Under the pieces are notes generated by a model. It saw only the letters and a list, made by a program, of their open reading frames with translations. It was not told the origin of the DNA and made no database searches. DNA of 64,000 nt from Massilia oculi (GTDB lineage Bacteria > Pseudomonadota > Gammaproteobacteria > Burkholderiales > Burkholderiaceae_D): contig NZ_CP029343.1 of NCBI RefSeq assembly GCF_003143515.1, forward strand, positions 3,596,001-3,660,000, read 5' to 3'. This document shows, piece by piece, positions 53,626 to 63,190 of this stretch (positions are counted from its first letter, which is position 1; each line of letters begins with the position of its first letter). The position numbers were made by a program, and so were the translations under genes.

Positions 53626-53860
53626 TTTGCCCCCGCGACCCCATCAATGTAGATGAACACGTTGATGGAAGAGAAGGTGCTCTGCACAAGAGTTTAGAGC
53701 GATTGGTGAACAAAGTTTCAGCTCTTCGATATCAACATTCGAAGACTGTTAAAGTAATGGCACTATCTGCACAATACAGGCTTTTCTGGCTGTAGAAGGA
53801 GAAAAAATTGCGACATTGGAGCAAGAGCAGCTGAACACTTTTCATCGCTCATAAATCCGC
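53626..53860. other. right end: recombinase promoter region, inverted repeat and attR
   Basis: Holds the right inverted repeat (53832-53854; complement starts TTATGAGCGA and ends TGTTCA) and the core ATCCGC (53855-53860). An internal inverted pair CTTCGA / TCGAAG (53724-53744) may be a recombinase site or operator. The promoter of the recombinase operon must lie here, reading leftward. Confidence 0.75.
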
Positions 53861-54231
53861 GCAACCAGTTCTGGCGCCTCCTGGCGGCGCTGACCAATGA
53901 GGACATGCTGGCGGTCCCCTACGCCACCCGCATCGACCTGCTGCGCAAGCACCATATCGGCCTGTGGGATGTGCTCGGGGAGTGCGAGCGGCAGGGAAGC
54001 CTCGATTCCGCGATCCGCAAGCCGGCCGCCAATGACTTCGAACGGCTGCGCCATCGATGCCCCGAACTGGCGGTCGTCGGCTTCAATGGCCAGGCTGCCG
54101 GAAAATTCGCCCCGCAATTCGCTGCGCAGGGCTACAGGACGGTGGTCCTGCCGTCGTCATCGCCGGCCCACGCCGCCCTGTCCTTCGAAAGCAAGCTCCC
54201 GCACTGGCAGCAGCTGCTGCGGCACGCCTAG
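53854..54231 (+). pseudogene. 3' part of host DNA glycosylase gene, split by the element
   Basis: Reads N-P-R-N-Q-F-W-R-L-L to HHIGLWDVLGECERQGSLDSAIRKP, VVGFNGQAAGK and VVLPSSSPAHAAL, ending at TAG 54231. This is the C-terminal three quarters of the glycosylase whose first 43 codons lie at 34223. It has chromosomal GC-rich codon use. No start codon or ribosome site precedes it, so it is unlikely to be expressed alone. Excision of the element would regenerate CATCCGCGC and an intact gene. Confidence 0.9.
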
Positions 54232-54249
54232 CCGGCGGCCGTGCGCCTT

Positions 54250-56403
54250 TCACGCTGGCGCCTGGTCTTGCGACTCGACCAGGGCGCGGATGCGCGACGC
54301 CAGCGCCTGCATGTCGAATGGCTTGGTCACCACCTGCATGCCGGCCATCAGGTGGCCGTTGCCGACCGCGGCGTTTTCGGCGTAGCCGGTGATGAACAAC
54401 ACCTTCAGGTCCGGCCTTGTCTGCCGGCCGGCGTCGGCCATCTGGCGGCCGTTGAGGCCGCCTGGTAGGCCCACGTCCGACACCAGCAGGTCGATCGGCA
54501 CGTCCGATTGCAGGATCTTCAACCCGGTTGCGCTGTCGCCGGCTTCGAGGGCGGTATAGCCCAGGTCGACGATCGTCTCCGCGACCAGCATGCGGATCAT
54601 CGGCTCGTCGTCGACGATCAGCACATGGCGATGCGTCGCCACCGCCGCGGGCGGGAGCGCGGCGGTTTTTTCTTGCTCGGTCGAGACTTCACCGACATGC
54701 CGGGGAAGATAAATGGAGACGGTCGTGCCCGCACCGGGCGCGGAGCTGATATGCACCTGTCCGCCAGACTGCTTGGCGAATCCATACACCATGGACAGGC
54801 CCAGCCCCGTACCTTCGCCGACGGGCTTGGTGGTGAAGAACGGTTCGAACGCCTTGTCGAGAATGTCCGGCGCCATGCCCACGCCCGCGTCGCTTACCTG
54901 GAGGGCCAGATATGCGCCTGGAGGGATATCGTGCAGCTGGGCAGCGCGCTCGTCCAGCCAGCGGTTGCCGGTCTCGATGGTGATGTGGCCGCCATCGGGC
55001 ATCGCGTCGCGTGCGTTGATGCAGAGATTGAGGAGCGCGTTTTCGAGCTGGGATGCATCGACCAGCGCGTTCCACAGGTCCGGCTCGGCGATCACTTCGA
55101 CCGCGATGCCGGGACCGACCGTGCGCTGGACGAGCTCATGCATGTCGGCGACGAGCCGATTGACGTCGGCCGGTCGCGGGTCCAGCGTCTGGCGTCGGGA
55201 AAAGGCCAGCAGCCGATGGGTGAGGGCGGCGGCACGCTTGACGCCGCTCTGCGCAGTCAGGATGTAGCGGTCGACATCCTTGAATTGGCCGTTTAAGGCG
55301 CGCAATTGCATCAGCTGTAAGGCCCCGGAGATGCCTGCCAAAAGATTGTTGAAATCATGCGCCAGGCCGCCGGTCAGCTGGCCGACCGCTTCCATTTTCT
55401 GTGATTGGCGCAACGCTTCCTGCGTTTCGACGAGCTTCGCGGTGCGCTCGTTCACACGCTGCTCCAGGCTCGCATTCAGGTCGCGCAGCTCGGCGGCGAC
55501 CCTGTCGCGTTCCGCTTCCACGCCGCGTCGCGCAGTGATATCGATTAACACGCCCGGGAACCGGTCCGGGTTGCCGTCGCCGTCGCGCTCGACCCGGCCG
55601 TTGGCCTCTACCCAGTAATGGATGCCGTCGTGGCGGCGCACCCGGTATTGATGCATATAGGTGCCGCCATGCTGCACCGCATTGGCGACCGCCTCCCTGA
55701 GAGCGGCCCTGTCGTCCGGATGAACGGCGTCCATCACCGGCTCCAGGCTGATTCCCCGGTGGCCGAGCGCCGGATCCAGTCCGAACGCGCTGGCAAAGCC
55801 TTCATCGATGGAAAACTGGTTGGTCTTGATATCCCAGACCCAGGTGCCGACGATGGCTCCGGCCGCCAGGGCGAGCTGCACGCGTTCGGCGTTGGCGCGC
55901 GCCGCGACGGCGTGCGAACGCATGTCGTCGTCCGCTTGCTTGCGCTTGGTGATGTCGACCGTGGTTCCTGAAAAGCGGACCGGCCTGCCATGTTCGTCGT
56001 AGATGAGCTTGCCTTTGCACTCGACCCAGCGCAACGCCTCGCCAGGGATGGCAAGACGATATTCCACCAGGAAGTCGGTGCCGCGTACGAAGGTGTCGCG
56101 AATGTCTTCGCGCAGCCCGGGCAGGTCCTCGACGACCACGAACTCCTGGTATTGCTCCATGGTCAAGCCTGCTGCTGTCCTTTCCCTGTCGAGCCCGTAC
56201 AGCCTCGCGAAGTTGGCGTCTCCATGCAGCAGGTCGGTGTCGACCATCCAGTCCCACAGGCCGACGACGCCAGACGCCGATAGGGCCAGTTCCAGTCGTT
56301 CATTGGCCGTGCGAAGACGGGATCGTTCTCGTTGAAGCGCTTCGATCTCCTCTTGCATGGCGGCAACGGAGCAGGGAAGGGCAGGAATGTGTTGGTAAAG
56401 CAT
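54250..56403 (-). CDS. hybrid sensor histidine kinase, PAS-PAS-HisKA-HATPase-receiver
   Basis: 717 residues with no TM segment, so cytosolic. Two PAS/PAC domains (about 35-155 and 172-292; each ends in F-S-G-T-T-V-D-I-T or F-P-G-V-L-I-D-I-T) are followed by a coiled linker. HisKA has H349 (GGLAHDFNNLL), then an N-box (LLNLCINARDAM), G1 (DAGVGM) and G2 (EGTGLGLSMVYG). The C-terminal receiver has acceptor D643 (LLVSDVGLPGGL) and K in VTKPFD. H-D-F-N-N-L kinases usually lack a cognate two-domain regulator nearby, as here. Convergent with the split glycosylase gene, which ends 19 nt away. Confidence 0.95.
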   Translation of the reverse strand: MLYQHIPALPCSVAAMQEEIEALQRERSRLRTANERLELALSASGVVGLWDWMVDTDLLHGDANFARLYGLDRERTAAGLTMEQYQEFVVVEDLPGLREDIRDTFVRGTDFLVEYRLAIPGEALRWVECKGKLIYDEHGRPVRFSGTTVDITKRKQADDDMRSHAVAARANAERVQLALAAGAIVGTWVWDIKTNQFSIDEGFASAFGLDPALGHRGISLEPVMDAVHPDDRAALREAVANAVQHGGTYMHQYRVRRHDGIHYWVEANGRVERDGDGNPDRFPGVLIDITARRGVEAERDRVAAELRDLNASLEQRVNERTAKLVETQEALRQSQKMEAVGQLTGGLAHDFNNLLAGISGALQLMQLRALNGQFKDVDRYILTAQSGVKRAAALTHRLLAFSRRQTLDPRPADVNRLVADMHELVQRTVGPGIAVEVIAEPDLWNALVDASQLENALLNLCINARDAMPDGGHITIETGNRWLDERAAQLHDIPPGAYLALQVSDAGVGMAPDILDKAFEPFFTTKPVGEGTGLGLSMVYGFAKQSGGQVHISSAPGAGTTVSIYLPRHVGEVSTEQEKTAALPPAAVATHRHVLIVDDEPMIRMLVAETIVDLGYTALEAGDSATGLKILQSDVPIDLLVSDVGLPGGLNGRQMADAGRQTRPDLKVLFITGYAENAAVGNGHLMAGMQVVTKPFDMQALASRIRALVESQDQAPA

Positions 56404-56569
56404 GGAAAAATGGCTGGCCAGAACAAGCCCCTACTCTACACCTGCCGCCCTGTTTGCAGCGGACATCCGGGAAGCGTTGTTGGCTACGCGCATCGTGCCT
56501 GGCCCAGCGGAAGACGCGAGCGCCATCCCGCGGCCCGGGAAGGCCGGCCGCGCGGCATGGGACGCAGGG

Positions 56570-57745
56570 CTAGCGAAGCCGGGTTCCCGTCGTCGCCACC
56601 TTGCGCAACTGCGCCAGCTTGGCCGAGTACACCTCGCGCATCTCCCCCCGCGTGCTGTGATCGACCGCCAGCGCGATATGCTCGCGCGCATCGCCCAGGC
56701 GCCCGAGCTTGAGGTGCGCAATCCCCAGCCAGAACCTGAACTCGTCGTTGTACGGCGCCCGTTTCACCTCGCGTGCGAAGAGCGCCACGGCCGCGTCGAA
56801 GTCGCCGGCCTTGAGCGCCACCATGCCCTGGTCGAAATAGTGATACGGCGGCGTCGGCTCGATCGAGGCGATCCGTTTGGCCAGCGCCTGCGCCTCCTGC
56901 GGCCGGCCCAGCGTCAGCAGCAGCGGCTCCAGGTTGCGCAGCACCGACAGGTTCTCGGGCTCGCGCGCCAGCGCGGCCTGGAAGGCGCGCTCGGCCAGCG
57001 CCAGCTCGCCGTGGCGGTGGTAGATCACGGCCAGGGTATTGAGCGTGGTCGCCGTACCCGGACGCGCCGCCACCGCCGCGCGCGCCCACCAGTAGGCATC
57101 AATGATGCGGCCCTGTATCAGCGCTTCGGCGGCGCGGTTGTTCAGGTAGAGGGCGACGACGTCTTCTTCTTCCAGCTCGCGGGTGCGCAGGCTCGCGGCT
57201 TCGTCGCGCGGGATGAAATCGACCACCAGCACCCGTTCGGGGTCGTAGCCGCGCAGGACGTCGGAAGCATGCTGTCCCAGGCTGATGTTGATGTGGGCGC
57301 TCGACAGGTAGATGCCGTCGGTGCGGCTCCAGCTGTCCGCCACCTCCACGCTCCGGAAGCGCACCGGCATCCCGAGTTCCTTCGCGAAGGCGGCCGTCAT
57401 GACGACCAGCGACAGGCAGTTGCCCTTGCGCGCCTGATACGTTTCGCTGGCGGTGCGCGTGATGCGCGATTCGTATTCCAGCTTCAGGTCGGTCTTGCTG
57501 TACAGCGCGTCCACCAGGCCATGGCGCATGCCCTTGGCGCGCAGGCGCTGGGTGAAGGCGGCGCTGTGCAGGTAGTCGCGCATCGCGGGGCTGAGCGTGA
57601 ACAGCTCTTTCGCGCCGACCGCTTCGGACGGCGGCGCGAAGCGCTCATCGGCGAACAGCGCGGTTGGCGGGGAGGAGGGGACGGTGCTGGCGCAGCCGCC
57701 CAGCAGCAAGGACAGCGACAGCAGTCCGGTCACGAGGCGCTTCAT
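56570..57745 (-). CDS. lipoprotein with transglutaminase-like and TPR domains
   Basis: 391 residues. Signal and lipobox LLLGGC (C18) give an outer- or inner-membrane lipoprotein. Residues about 100-170 resemble a transglutaminase-like fold (YQARKGNCLSLVVMTAAFAKELGMPVRFRSV, with the Cys in GNCLS). From about 215, four to five TPR units follow (ALIQGRIIDAYWWARAAVAA, TLAVIYHRHGELALAERAFQAAL, MVALKAGDFDAAVALFAREV). Such proteins may help assemble envelope complexes or exopolysaccharide machinery. A longer shadow frame lies on the other strand. Confidence 0.85.
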   Translation of the reverse strand: MKRLVTGLLSLSLLLGGCASTVPSSPPTALFADERFAPPSEAVGAKELFTLSPAMRDYLHSAAFTQRLRAKGMRHGLVDALYSKTDLKLEYESRITRTASETYQARKGNCLSLVVMTAAFAKELGMPVRFRSVEVADSWSRTDGIYLSSAHINISLGQHASDVLRGYDPERVLVVDFIPRDEAASLRTRELEEEDVVALYLNNRAAEALIQGRIIDAYWWARAAVAARPGTATTLNTLAVIYHRHGELALAERAFQAALAREPENLSVLRNLEPLLLTLGRPQEAQALAKRIASIEPTPPYHYFDQGMVALKAGDFDAAVALFAREVKRAPYNDEFRFWLGIAHLKLGRLGDAREHIALAVDHSTRGEMREVYSAKLAQLRKVATTGTRLR

Positions 57746-57814
57746 GTCTCCTCCCTGTACGCGCGGGTATTTACATTCCAGTATCCGCTCGCCTCAGGCA
57801 GAAGTCAAAGAGGA

Positions 57815-58672
57815 TCAATCCTCGTGGAAGGCTTCCAGCAATTCGTCCAGGATCTCGCCGGTTTCCTCGCTCGATAAACCGAGATAGGCGCAGGCCGCGG
57901 CGCCGCCCTTGCTCCACTCGTTCGACTCGGCGTGGCCCTGGTAGCGGCAGATCGCGCTCTCGGCCAGCAGCGACAGCGCGACCAGCGAGCGGACCGGCGA
58001 GGCCGTCGACACGTCGTCGATCACGGCGTAGTCGTGGTGGTGCAGGATGGCCCACGACACGTGGTCCGACAGGCCCCAGTTACGCGCCAGCAGGCAGCCG
58101 ACGGCGGCGTGGCTGGTGTCATGGCGTTCGACTTCGAGCGCGGTGAAGGGGCGGACCGCTTCGAGCGAGGCCGCGCCATAGGTGACGTTGTAATCCTTGA
58201 AACGCTCCATCAGCAGCGGCACGCCGGTATCGCAGAACAGGCCGAAGGTGTGGGCCACGTCCGCTTCGCCCATGCGCAGGCGGCGCGACAGGAACACCAT
58301 CGCCTGCGCGCGGCGGGTGGAGATATCCCAGAAGCTGGCCAGGGCCGCGCTGTTGGCGGGAATCGCCTGGCGCGCCAGCAGGCCGGTCATCATCGCAGCC
58401 ACCTGGTTAATGCCGAGGAACAGGATGGCCTGCTCGATCGACTTGGCCTTGCGCCGGCCGCCATAGATGGCCGAATTGGCAAGTTTCAGAAGGGCGCCGG
58501 ACATGCCGACGTCGCTCGCCACGATCTTGCCGATGGCGTCCAGCGACGGATCTTCCGCCGCCAACTCGCGCTGCAGGTCGGCGAGCAGGCTGGGCCGAGG
58601 CGGGATGCGGATCGATTTGATCAGGGCATCGACCTGGTCGATCTGCGGAATGGGCTCGACGACGGTGTTCAT
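57815..58672 (-). CDS. HDOD-domain signalling protein
   Basis: 285 residues made up almost entirely of an HDOD domain: IRIPPRPSLLADLQRELAAEDPSLDAIGKIVASDVGMSGALLKLANSAIYGG, then SIEQAILFLGINQVAAMMTGL and VGCLLARNWGLSDHVSWAILHHHDY. The catalytic HD pair of phosphodiesterases is not evident, as usual for HDOD. Such proteins connect chemotaxis, second-messenger and biofilm signalling. Monocistronic, 70 nt beyond the TPR lipoprotein gene in the same direction. Confidence 0.93.
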   Translation of the reverse strand: MNTVVEPIPQIDQVDALIKSIRIPPRPSLLADLQRELAAEDPSLDAIGKIVASDVGMSGALLKLANSAIYGGRRKAKSIEQAILFLGINQVAAMMTGLLARQAIPANSAALASFWDISTRRAQAMVFLSRRLRMGEADVAHTFGLFCDTGVPLLMERFKDYNVTYGAASLEAVRPFTALEVERHDTSHAAVGCLLARNWGLSDHVSWAILHHHDYAVIDDVSTASPVRSLVALSLLAESAICRYQGHAESNEWSKGGAAACAYLGLSSEETGEILDELLEAFHED

Positions 58673-58831
58673 GGAAGTAGAGGCGCGAATAGGCTTCGCG
58701 GAAATGCGGAGGACCCCGCCACTATACCCGAGTCATTTCTTTATTGCAGCAAGGCAATGCCATTATCACGCTGTTCTTGTATCCATTTCACCAAAACGGC
58801 GGGTCAGGCTGCCCCACGCTAGAATCGTCGC

Positions 58832-59401
58832 ATGGCTATTTCTACAATTGCAGGGATCGATTTTTCGGCGCCGGCGGACCTCGTTGCGCGGCAGCTGATC
58901 GGGGTCACCGTGCTGGTCGACGGCGTCGGCGGCCGCATCGTCGAGACCGAAGCCTATGACCATGAAGACCCGGCCTCGCATGCCTATGCCGGGCCGACCG
59001 AGCGCAATGCGTCGATGTTCGGGCCGCCCGCGCATGCTTATGTCTACAGGTCGTACGGCATCCACTGGTGCCTGAATTTCGTGTGCCAGGAGGCCGGTCA
59101 CGGCGCCGGTGTGCTGATCCGGGCGCTGGAGCCGGTGGCGGGACTGGATGAGATGCGGGTGCGGCGCGACGCGCTGGATGAACGCCTGCTGTGTTCCGGG
59201 CCGGGCAAGCTGTGCCAGGCGCTGGGCGTGACCCGGGCGCACAATGGCATGCCGCTGTCGGAACGACCATTCGAACTGCTGCCGGCCGCGCCGGGATTGA
59301 CGCTCGTGGCCGGGCCGCGTATCGGGATTTCGAAGGCGGTCGATGTTCCCTGGCGGTTTGGCTTGGCCGGTTCGCGTTTCGTCAGCCGGCCGTTCCGCTA
59401 G
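58832..59401 (+). CDS. 3-methyladenine DNA glycosylase (AAG/MPG family)
   Basis: 189 residues of the Pur_DNA_glyco (PF02245) family. The catalytic Glu lies in [28 protein letters not shown], the intercalating Tyr region is [16 protein letters not shown], and [13 protein letters not shown] and GPRIGISKA complete the fold. It excises alkylated and deaminated purines such as 3-methyladenine and hypoxanthine. Length is normal for bacterial members. With ada and the deoxyinosine glycosylases it is a further base-damage enzyme in this window. Confidence 0.94.
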   Translation: MAISTIAGIDFSAPADLVARQLIGVTVLVDGVGGRIVETEAYDHEDPASHAYAGPTERNASMFGPPAHAYVYRSYGIHWCLNFVCQEAGHGAGVLIRALEPVAGLDEMRVRRDALDERLLCSGPGKLCQALGVTRAHNGMPLSERPFELLPAAPGLTLVAGPRIGISKAVDVPWRFGLAGSRFVSRPFR

Positions 59402-59413
59402 CCGCGCCGCGCT

Positions 59414-61129
59414 TCAGGCGCGCCGCCGCGTGGGGGCCGCGGGCAGGGCGCGCAGCGGGCCGCCCCGCATCGCGCTACCCGATGCGCGCCGTTCGCCCAC
59501 GCCCTGGAAGACGGCTTCCGGCGCTTCTTCCGCGGTCGTTTCCTGTGGCGTTTCGACGCCCGCGACAGCGGCGTCCAGACCCGGTGCGATGCGGAAGATC
59601 GCCACCGCCTTCGCCAGGTTCACGGTCTGCTCGTGCAGGCTTTCGGCGGCCGCAGCGGCTTGCTCGACCAGGGCCGCGTTCTGCTGGGTCATGCCGTCCA
59701 TCTGTCCAACCGCGCGATTGACCTCGGCGATGCCGTCGGCCTGCTCGGTGCTGGCGATGCTGATGCGGCCGATGATGTCGTTCACCTGGCGCACCGAGGA
59801 CACGATGTCGCCCATGCTGGCGCCGGCCTCGCTGACCGAGGCGTTGCCGCGCTCGATGATGCTTACCGAATCGGCGATCAGGCCCTTGATTTCCTTGGCC
59901 GCCGCCGCCGAGCGCTGGGCCAGGGTGCGCACCTCGCTCGCCACCACGGCGAAGCCGCGTCCCTGCTCGCCGGCGCGCGCCGCTTCCACCGCCGCATTCA
60001 GGGCCAGGATGTTGGTCTGGAACGAGATGCCGTCGATGACGCCGATGATCTCGACGATCTTGCGCGAGCTGGCCTGGATCGATTCCATCGTCGTCACCGC
60101 CTGCTGCACCGCCTGGCCGCCGCGCGACGCCAGTTGCGACGCCTGCGCCGCCAGTTCCGAGGCCTGGCGTGCGTTGCTGGCATTGTCTTTGACCGCGGTG
60201 GTCAGGGTCTCCATGGTGCTGGCGGTCTGCTCGAGCGAGCCGGCCTGCATCTCGGTGCGGGTCGACAGGTCCAGGTTGCCGCTGGCGATTTCCTGCGACG
60301 CCGTGTCGATCGAGCGCACCGCGTTCATCACGCTGTGCAGGGCGGCGTTGAGGCGCGCGATGGTGTGGTCGAGCGCGCGCGCGGTGTCGTCGATCTCGTC
60401 GCGGCCTTTCGCCTGCAAGGGCGGCGCGTCGAGCCGGCCCTCGGCCAGTTCGCCGACCGTGCGCGCAATCGCGTTGATCCCGCCCAGCATCGAGCGCCGC
60501 ACCAGCATCGTCACCGCCAGCGACAGGCCGACCGAGAGCAGCACCAGGCCGGCCATGCTCAGGCCCAGGCCGCGGAACTCGGCCTTGGCGGCGGCATGGG
60601 CGTCTTCGCTCATCTTCTTTTCCAACCGGGCCAGGCGCGTCAGTTCGGCGTCGAGGGCGACGAACTGCTGCTCGGCCTTCTGCATCGAGTTGGTGGCGAT
60701 CGACTGGTCGATCGAGGCCATCTCGATGGTCTCGCCGACCGCCTTGCGGTAGCTCGCCAGCGCCGCCTGCGAGGCCTCGATCGGCGCGCGCTCGTCCGCT
60801 TCGGCACCCTGCGCGAACTTGCCCAGCTTGTCGCCGATGGCGGCATGCCTGCGCCCGATGTCGGCCGTCAGGGCCGTCAGGCGGTTCTGGGCGAAGCTGC
60901 CGTTGACCCAGGCCAGCAGCCGGTAGGCGTTGGCGTGCGCGAAGCGCGCCTCGCCGGCGACGTCGGCCACCGCCTGCAGGCGCGCGGCGCGTACCTGCAC
61001 CATATGTTCGAGCGAGGTGTTCTGGCGCACCATGCCGTAATAGGCGGCCGCCGAAAGCAGGGTCAGCAGGACCAGCACGAGTCCCGGGGCCAGCAGCAGT
61101 TTCTGGCCGATCCGCAGTTTGTTCAGCAT
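59414..61129 (-). CDS. methyl-accepting chemotaxis protein
   Basis: 571 residues. TM1 ([22 protein letters not shown]) and TM2 ([22 protein letters not shown], about 190-211) enclose a four-helix-bundle sensor domain. HAMP follows ([26 protein letters not shown]), then the signalling hairpin with the tip [27 protein letters not shown]. No C-terminal CheR pentapeptide is visible. The ligand is unknown. The Cache-domain gene downstream of its start, in the same direction, may encode a related sensor input. Confidence 0.95.
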   Translation of the reverse strand: MLNKLRIGQKLLLAPGLVLVLLTLLSAAAYYGMVRQNTSLEHMVQVRAARLQAVADVAGEARFAHANAYRLLAWVNGSFAQNRLTALTADIGRRHAAIGDKLGKFAQGAEADERAPIEASQAALASYRKAVGETIEMASIDQSIATNSMQKAEQQFVALDAELTRLARLEKKMSEDAHAAAKAEFRGLGLSMAGLVLLSVGLSLAVTMLVRRSMLGGINAIARTVGELAEGRLDAPPLQAKGRDEIDDTARALDHTIARLNAALHSVMNAVRSIDTASQEIASGNLDLSTRTEMQAGSLEQTASTMETLTTAVKDNASNARQASELAAQASQLASRGGQAVQQAVTTMESIQASSRKIVEIIGVIDGISFQTNILALNAAVEAARAGEQGRGFAVVASEVRTLAQRSAAAAKEIKGLIADSVSIIERGNASVSEAGASMGDIVSSVRQVNDIIGRISIASTEQADGIAEVNRAVGQMDGMTQQNAALVEQAAAAAESLHEQTVNLAKAVAIFRIAPGLDAAVAGVETPQETTAEEAPEAVFQGVGERRASGSAMRGGPLRALPAAPTRRRA

Positions 61130-61223
61130 GGGAGTTACTCCGTGAGAGAGGGCGCGCGAAGATGGAGACCCGCTTAGGGTGGACGGCCCCGCCGTCCACC
61201 CTGCGTGCCAACGTCAATGGTGT

Positions 61224-61679
61224 TCATTTCTTATAAATTCCCGCCTCCAGCACCACGTCGTCGACCAGCAGGATGTACGTGGTCTTCGGCTCGATCTTGC
61301 CGGTGGTCGGATTCTTGTACTGGTAATCGACCCAGCCCTTGCCCTTGGCCGCGGCCAGCTCGATGATCTCGCGCCGGTATTTCTTGCCGTTCGCATCGGG
61401 CACGTCGGTCAGGTCCTTGCCGACGATCGACGGGTTGTACGGGTGGGCCAGCACGATGCCGGTCTTGACGTCGCGCAGGTCGACGTACAGCGAGCCCTGG
61501 ACGAAGCTCGGATCCTTGGCATTGATGAGCTTCATCATCTCGGCCTTGCCCTTGGCCTTGATCACGGCGGCGCCGCGCTCGGCCATCGCGATGGCGTCCT
61601 TCTCGGTCGGCTCGTTGGCCAGTGCGTTCGTGGCGGCCAGCCCCAGGCAGAGGGCGGCGGTGGTGGCGATCATCTTCAT
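61224..61679 (-). CDS. periplasmic single-Cache-domain protein
   Basis: 151 residues with a signal peptide (MKMIATTAALCLGLAATNALA) and a stand-alone sCache_2 domain: V-D-L-R-D-V-K-T-G-I-V-L-A-H-P-Y-N-P and KGKGWVDYQYKNPTTGKIEPKTTYILLVDDVVLEAGIYK. Soluble Cache proteins of this type can bind small ligands and present them to a membrane receptor. It lies 94 nt upstream of the chemotaxis receptor gene, same strand, so joint function is plausible. Confidence 0.88.
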   Translation of the reverse strand: MKMIATTAALCLGLAATNALANEPTEKDAIAMAERGAAVIKAKGKAEMMKLINAKDPSFVQGSLYVDLRDVKTGIVLAHPYNPSIVGKDLTDVPDANGKKYRREIIELAAAKGKGWVDYQYKNPTTGKIEPKTTYILLVDDVVLEAGIYKK

Positions 61680-61958
61680 GGAACGTCCCTTTCAAGTGAA
61701 TGCTTATAAGATATTTCTCAAGTGCACGGACTAATGTACCGAGCTGCGACGGGGTGGGATTGCGTTCGCACAACGGCAACGGCTGCGATCCGGTCGCGTT
61801 GTGTCGTTGCCTCATTTCGTCACGCCATGCCGCGGGTTTGTCCCAACTCCGGTGCCGGAAACAGTGTGGTTGATTGAGGGCAATCCATATTGCATACAGC
61901 TCCCTAAGATGAGTGCTTCCCGGCAACTTGCCGCCTGTCATCTCACTGGAGAATTCTC

Positions 61959-62376
61959 GTGACCACGACTGCATCGACGCCCTCCAAGTTCAAGCCGTAT
62001 ACGCGCCAGTCCATCGTTACTGCGCGTCAATGGGAATGGCTCACGCCCGAGCTGCAGGAAGCCGTACAAGTGGTGTCCCACGTGCTGCCGTTTCGCACCA
62101 ACGCCTATGTGATGGATGAGCTGATCGACTGGAAGCGCGTGCCCGACGATCCGATCTACCGCCTGACCTTCCCGCACCGCGACATGCTGCCGGCCCAGGA
62201 ATACGAGCAGCTGCGCGAGCTGGTGCTGCACAAGAAGGACGATGCCGCGATCGCGCGCCTGGTGCACGACATCCGCATGCGCATGAACCCGCACCCGGCC
62301 GGCCAGATGACGCACAACGTCCCGCGCGTGAACGACGCGCCGCTCAAGGGCCTGCAGCACAAGTACATCTACCGCT
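61959..62376 (+). pseudogene. lysine 2,3-aminomutase-family gene, 3' part missing
   Basis: From a GTG at 61959 (GGAG upstream), about 139 residues match the N-terminus of KamA-type proteins: FKPYTRQSIVTARQWEWL, VVSHVLPFRTNAYVMDELIDWKRVPDDPIYRLTFPHRDML and HNVPRVNDAPLKGLQHKYIYR. The radical-SAM CxxxCxxC that should follow within about 20 residues is absent. Homology ends after the C-G-C codon at about 62376, where low-GC unrelated DNA (TGTAAAACGCCCC) begins. The rest of the gene is presumably beyond the window, on the far side of an insertion. Confidence 0.8.
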
Positions 62377-62452
62377 GTAAAACGCCCCTCATAAAATGTT
62401 GTTTATTTGCTCTGCATAGCTGTGATTACATTGATGTGGGATACTGGTCAGC

Positions 62453-62617
62453 ATGCTTCATAACTATCCAGTTGCCCCGGTCAGCAGCGTTGCCATCCTC
62501 GCCGCAGCGTTGGAGTTGCAACGTACCCACGGTACGGAGTTCGCCGCACGCTTCCTTGAGCCGTACCAGTTCGACCCGGAAGTGGTCAAAGCGTTGCTTT
62601 ACCCAGATCGGGAATGA
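62453..62617 (+). CDS. 54-residue ORF, unknown
   Basis: MLHNYPVAPVSSVAILAAAL then ELQRTHGTEFAARFLEPYQF and DPEVVKALLYPDRE: a compact, largely helical small protein with natural codon use. First ORF of the second insertion. No family recognised; the weak ribosome site lowers confidence. Confidence 0.4.
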   Translation: MLHNYPVAPVSSVAILAAALELQRTHGTEFAARFLEPYQFDPEVVKALLYPDRE

Positions 62618-62957
62618 TCGCCGCTGGAATCCATCGCACCCCATCCCACCTCACAAGATACGGACCTGTCGACACCACCTGTTAGCTAAGTAGTACGGCC
62701 CGCTCTTTCTTACATTAACTGCGCAGATTTTCGCTTCCCACCACTGTGAGAAAGGGTGGCTTTTCACTGTCCTAGCCATGTTACAATTTCTTACAAAATA
62801 GTTGTTGACTTGAATGCATAAATGCACTAGACACCACTTGACTTCAGACGACTCGTATGGTAGTATTTTGCTTGTGACTCGGACCGCTGACACGTAACAC
62901 CCGCTCGGCGTCCTCTTCAAATTCCAGTTCAAACAAACAGACAAATAGGAGCAGTGC
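62618..62957. other. AT-rich intergenic in second insertion
   Basis: 340 bp without a convincing gene. A candidate promoter region with TTGACTTGAATGCATAAAT at about 62806-62824 lies upstream of the next ORF. Nothing else recognised. Confidence 0.4.
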
Positions 62958-63173
62958 ATGCTTAACGCATACGCACGTCGCCCCGCATTCGGCATGCCCG
63001 TTTGCAGCGACGAGTATTACCAACGGGTCGATGCCATCATCGCCACCCTCCGAGAAACGGCATCACGCAGTGTGATCGCTGCCCACCTAAATAGGTGCGG
63101 ATTCTCAACCCCGAGGGGCCTTCCCTTCGACAGACAGCGGCTGGGGAACTATCTTCGCCGTACCAAAGTTTAA
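62958..63173 (+). CDS. small HTH-like protein, recombinase-domain resemblance
   Basis: 71 residues. Segment TASRSVIAAHLNRCGFSTPRG to FDRQRLGNYLRRT resembles the I-A-x-x-L-N-x-x-G-x-x-T-x-x-G segment followed by W/F-x-x-x-x-V/L of serine-recombinase DNA-binding regions. It has no catalytic domain. It may bind DNA within the inserted element. Confidence 0.5.
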   Translation: MLNAYARRPAFGMPVCSDEYYQRVDAIIATLRETASRSVIAAHLNRCGFSTPRGLPFDRQRLGNYLRRTKV

Positions 63174-63190
63174 TTATTAAAGGAACTACA

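Larger units (their letters stand above)
34347..53860. mobile_element. 19.5-kb Tn554-like integrative element inserted in a DNA glycosylase gene
   Basis: Direct ATCCGC repeats (34347-34352, 53855-53860) mark the ends. 23-bp imperfect inverted repeats (34353-34375 and 53832-53854; 16 of 23 matched) lie directly inside them. Outside are the two halves of one glycosylase gene in correct frame. Inside, from the right end, are three dissimilar tyrosine recombinases and a coiled-coil protein, resembling the tnpA-tnpB-tnpC set of Tn554 enlarged by one recombinase. At the left end is a complete glycosylase replacement gene. The cargo (35.4-47.4 kb) is AT-richer than the chromosome and consists of defence-type genes. 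No conjugation, replication or phage structural genes are visible, so movement is presumably by site-specific recombination alone. Confidence 0.9.

Noticed and set aside
34347..53860. Prophage or conjugative ICE
   Set aside because: No structural, lysis, replication, relaxase or type IV secretion genes between the ends.
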